Assembly: GCA_000992695.1 (NCBI GenBank) | Contig: LBUS01000006.1 | Location: 1-64,000, forward strand | DNA: 64,000 nt | DNA from: Candidatus Peregrinibacteria bacterium GW2011_GWF2_38_29 | GTDB lineage: Bacteria; Patescibacteriota; Gracilibacteria; UBA1369; UBA12463 | Direction: 5' to 3' | Part shown: piece by piece, positions 61,834-64,000 of the stretch | Numbering within the stretch: position 1 is the first letter of the stretch | Layout: each line of letters starts with the position of its first letter | The notes under the pieces: generated by a model | Seen by the model: only the letters and a program-made list of their open reading frames with translations | Database searches by the model: none | Told to the model about the DNA's origin: nothing | Made by a program: the position numbers and the translations under genes

Positions 61834-62701
61834 AAAGATCCGTAAGTTTACTAATCTCCAAGCTCTTCATCGGTTCACCAAGCCCTTCTGATACGCGAGC
61901 CAAAACATTCGCATCATTAAAATGCAAAACCGCTTCAACGATAGCTTTCGCGCGTTTTAAAGGATCCGAAGATTTAAAAATTCCGCTTCCAACAAAAACA
62001 CCATCGCAACCCATTTGCATCATCATTGCTGCATCCGCAGGAGTGGCAAGGCCACCGGCTGCAAAATTTACAACAGGTAGTTTTTGATTTTTTGAAACGT
62101 ATTCAACGAGTGCAATAGGAACGCGCATTTCTTTTGCTTTTTCCGCAATCAATTCTTTTCCCGCACCTTTCAAAAATGCAATTTCGTCCTTCACGGCACG
62201 CACATGTCGAACGGCTTCAACAACATTTCCAGTACCCGCCTCCCCTTTTGTGCGAATCATTGCCGCGCCCTCATTTATGCGCCTTAAAGCTTCTCCGAGA
62301 TTTCTGCATCCGCAAACAAACGGAACTTTGAATTTCGATTTATCAACATGATATTGCTCATCCGCAGGTGTAAGCACCTCGCTTTCATCAATATAATCAA
62401 CGCCGAGCGCTTCAAGGATTTGCGCTTCCACGAAATGTCCGATGCGAACTTTTGCCATCACCGGAATCGAAACTGTTTTCATAATTTCTTTTATCATTTT
62501 TGGATCGCTCATTCTTGCAACACCACCTTGCGCACGAATATCCGAAGGAACGCGTTCGAGCGCCATAACCGCAACAGCACCCGCTTGTTCTGCGATTTTT
62601 GCCTGTTTTGCATTTGTCACATCCATAATCACGCCGCCCTTAAGCATCTGCGCGAGCCCGGATTTCAACTTCGGCGTATTTTTCAAAACTTTTTTTATCA
62701 T
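61814..62701 (-). CDS. pdxS: Pyridoxal 5'-phosphate synthase lyase subunit (PdxS)
   Basis: 295 residues, very conserved: [54 protein letters not shown] (catalytic Lys), [15 protein letters not shown] and [18 protein letters not shown]. It forms PLP from ribose 5-phosphate, glyceraldehyde 3-phosphate and ammonia from PdxT, as a dodecamer. Middle gene of trpB-pdxS-pdxT, 37 nt after trpB. Confidence 0.97.
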   Translation of the reverse strand: MIKKVLKNTPKLKSGLAQMLKGGVIMDVTNAKQAKIAEQAGAVAVMALERVPSDIRAQGGVARMSDPKMIKEIMKTVSIPVMAKVRIGHFVEAQILEALGVDYIDESEVLTPADEQYHVDKSKFKVPFVCGCRNLGEALRRINEGAAMIRTKGEAGTGNVVEAVRHVRAVKDEIAFLKGAGKELIAEKAKEMRVPIALVEYVSKNQKLPVVNFAAGGLATPADAAMMMQMGCDGVFVGSGIFKSSDPLKRAKAIVEAVLHFNDANVLARVSEGLGEPMKSLEISKLTDLYAKRGN

Positions 62702-62738
62702 AAATATTTTTATTAATTGTTATTGCGTCGGAATTCTA

Positions 62739-63935
62739 TCAAATATGCAGACTCTCAACAACATAATCAATGTCTTTATCTCCGCGACCCGACAAATTCA
62801 CTAAAATCGTTTGATCAGGCGAAAGTTCTGCCGCTAGTTTGCACGCATGAGAAATTGCATGCGCACTTTCGAGTGCAGGAATAATGCCTTCCAGTTGCGA
62901 TAATTCCATAAAAGAATCAAGGCATTCTTTATCACTTGCAAGTTTGTATTCGACGCGTTTTATATCTTTCAAGAAACTGTGTTGTGGCCCAACTCCCGGA
63001 TAATCCAAGCCCGAAGCAATCGAATAAACCGGTTCAGGATTACCGTCTTTGTCTTGCAGTAAATAAGTATGCATTCCATGAATATTTCCCGGTTCTCCCA
63101 AGGTCAAAGTTGCCGCATGATTTCCAGGCTGAAGCCCTTTTCCGCTCGGCTCAACGCCATAAATTTTAACATTTTCATCTTCCAGAAATGCCGAAAACAA
63201 GCCAATAGCGTTACTTCCTCCTCCAACACAAGCCACAAGATTATCAGGCAATTTCCCTGTCATTTCGAGAAATTGTTCGCGGGCTTCTTCTCCAACAATT
63301 CTTTGAAAATCTCGCACCATCATTGGAAAAGGATGCGGACCAACAACGGATCCGATTCCAAAAAATATATTTTGCGGGTCTTTAATAAATTCCATAAAAG
63401 CTGAATCAACAGCGTCCTTAAGCGTTTTCGTGCCCTGCGTAACAGGCACAACTTTTGCGCCAAGAATTTTCATACGCGTAACATTTGGTGCCTGTTTTGC
63501 GATATCGATTTCTCCCATATGGATTTCACACGGAAGTCCGACAACAGCTGCCGCAGTGGCTAGAGCAACACCATGTTGACCCGCTCCGGTTTCCGCGACA
63601 ATTTTATTTTTACCAATTTTTTTTGCAATCAAAGCCTCCCCAATAGTGTGATTTATTTTATGCGCGCCGGTGTGATTCAAATCTTCACGCTTTAAATAAA
63701 TTTTTGCACCGCCATATTTTTTGCTGAGTTTTTCCGCATAATAAATCGGGCTCGGCCTGCCAATATAGTTTTTGCGATAATAATTCATCTCATCTTTGAA
63801 TTCTTTTGTATCCTTGATTTTCGTATAGAAATCAGCAATTTCGTCGAAAATCGGTTTTAATTGATCCGGAATAATTTGTCCGCCATAATTCCCAAAAAAT
63901 CCTTTTTTATCCGGTTGAATATCATATTTTTTCAT
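62739..63935 (-). CDS. trpB: Tryptophan synthase beta chain (TrpB)
   Basis: 398 residues of the classical TrpB1 type: [22 protein letters not shown]-lysine in [36 protein letters not shown], the phosphate loop [15 protein letters not shown], and [26 protein letters not shown]. It joins indole and serine. No trpA or other trp gene is nearby, so it may salvage indole or pair with a distant TrpA. It shares a unit with the PLP synthase genes. It ends in TGA immediately followed by TAG. Confidence 0.96.
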   Translation of the reverse strand: MKKYDIQPDKKGFFGNYGGQIIPDQLKPIFDEIADFYTKIKDTKEFKDEMNYYRKNYIGRPSPIYYAEKLSKKYGGAKIYLKREDLNHTGAHKINHTIGEALIAKKIGKNKIVAETGAGQHGVALATAAAVVGLPCEIHMGEIDIAKQAPNVTRMKILGAKVVPVTQGTKTLKDAVDSAFMEFIKDPQNIFFGIGSVVGPHPFPMMVRDFQRIVGEEAREQFLEMTGKLPDNLVACVGGGSNAIGLFSAFLEDENVKIYGVEPSGKGLQPGNHAATLTLGEPGNIHGMHTYLLQDKDGNPEPVYSIASGLDYPGVGPQHSFLKDIKRVEYKLASDKECLDSFMELSQLEGIIPALESAHAISHACKLAAELSPDQTILVNLSGRGDKDIDYVVESLHI

Positions 63936-64000
63936 GTTTTAATTGGTTAAATTTTAATAAAAATAATAAAAGCAATAATTTAATTCCTTGGCTTATAAGC

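Noticed and set aside
1-64000. UGA read as glycine (code 25)
   Set aside because: All conserved genes are full length without internal TGA, and the holB TGA overlaps the ricT start in the usual ATGA coupling.

Overview
The window is AT-rich, densely packed bacterial DNA with no transposase, integrase, prophage, CRISPR array or rRNA gene. It suggests a chromosome segment of a reduced-genome Patescibacteria (CPR) lineage, perhaps Peregrinibacteria-like. That placement is inference. It rests on tiny spacers, many short orphan proteins, a shortened MurF-type ligase, and start codons that almost never follow a Shine-Dalgarno sequence. UGA is also almost unused as a stop: 3 of about 58 genes. No rRNA or full marker set is present to prove the placement.

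Bases 1-22000 form a cell-surface glycan locus. It holds a coiled-coil protein end, a two-domain glycosyltransferase, two SDR sugar-nucleotide enzymes, and a complete GDP-D-glycero-alpha-D-manno-heptose operon (hddC-hddA-gmhA-gmhB, minus strand). It continues with an AlgI/AlgJ-type O-acetylation pair, rfbB, three GT2 glycosyltransferases with a DUF2304 partner, an O-antigen-ligase-like protein with TPR-like repeats, and an OafA-type acyltransferase. rdgB, a membrane-anchored sigma-like protein and a very cysteine-rich protein are interspersed. The GMD-like dehydratase and the second SDR beside the heptose operon could convert GDP-heptose to a 6-deoxy-heptose.

Bases 21800-35400 hold a SemiSWEET-like protein, an MFS transporter and several orphan genes, most behind textbook TTGACA-N17-TATAAT promoters. 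Here also are a 2430-residue secreted SLH-domain surface protein with a clean intrinsic terminator, a CYTH-domain protein, and a RelE-type toxin-antitoxin pair with a tandem palindromic operator. The surface protein is a natural candidate carrier for the upstream glycan (inference).

Bases 35380-52900 are housekeeping: tmRNA (ssrA), mfd, dnaN, a thioredoxin-like lipoprotein with a CcdA-like partner, rny, a YtxH protein, a VanW protein, an EamA transporter, a TPR protein, ricT, holB, murF, and infC-rpmI-rplT. A GC-rich string of hairpins upstream of the EamA gene is unexplained.

Bases 52900-64000 hold a MEP isoprenoid operon (ispG-dxr-ispDF-ispE), with dxr and ispDF strongly diverged at family-conserved positions. 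A 1366-residue protein of unknown function follows, then a trpB-pdxS-pdxT operon linking a PLP-dependent enzyme to PLP synthesis. Five convergent gene pairs overlap at their 3' ends. A degenerate TTTTGAGCTTTG-type repeat recurs at gene ends.
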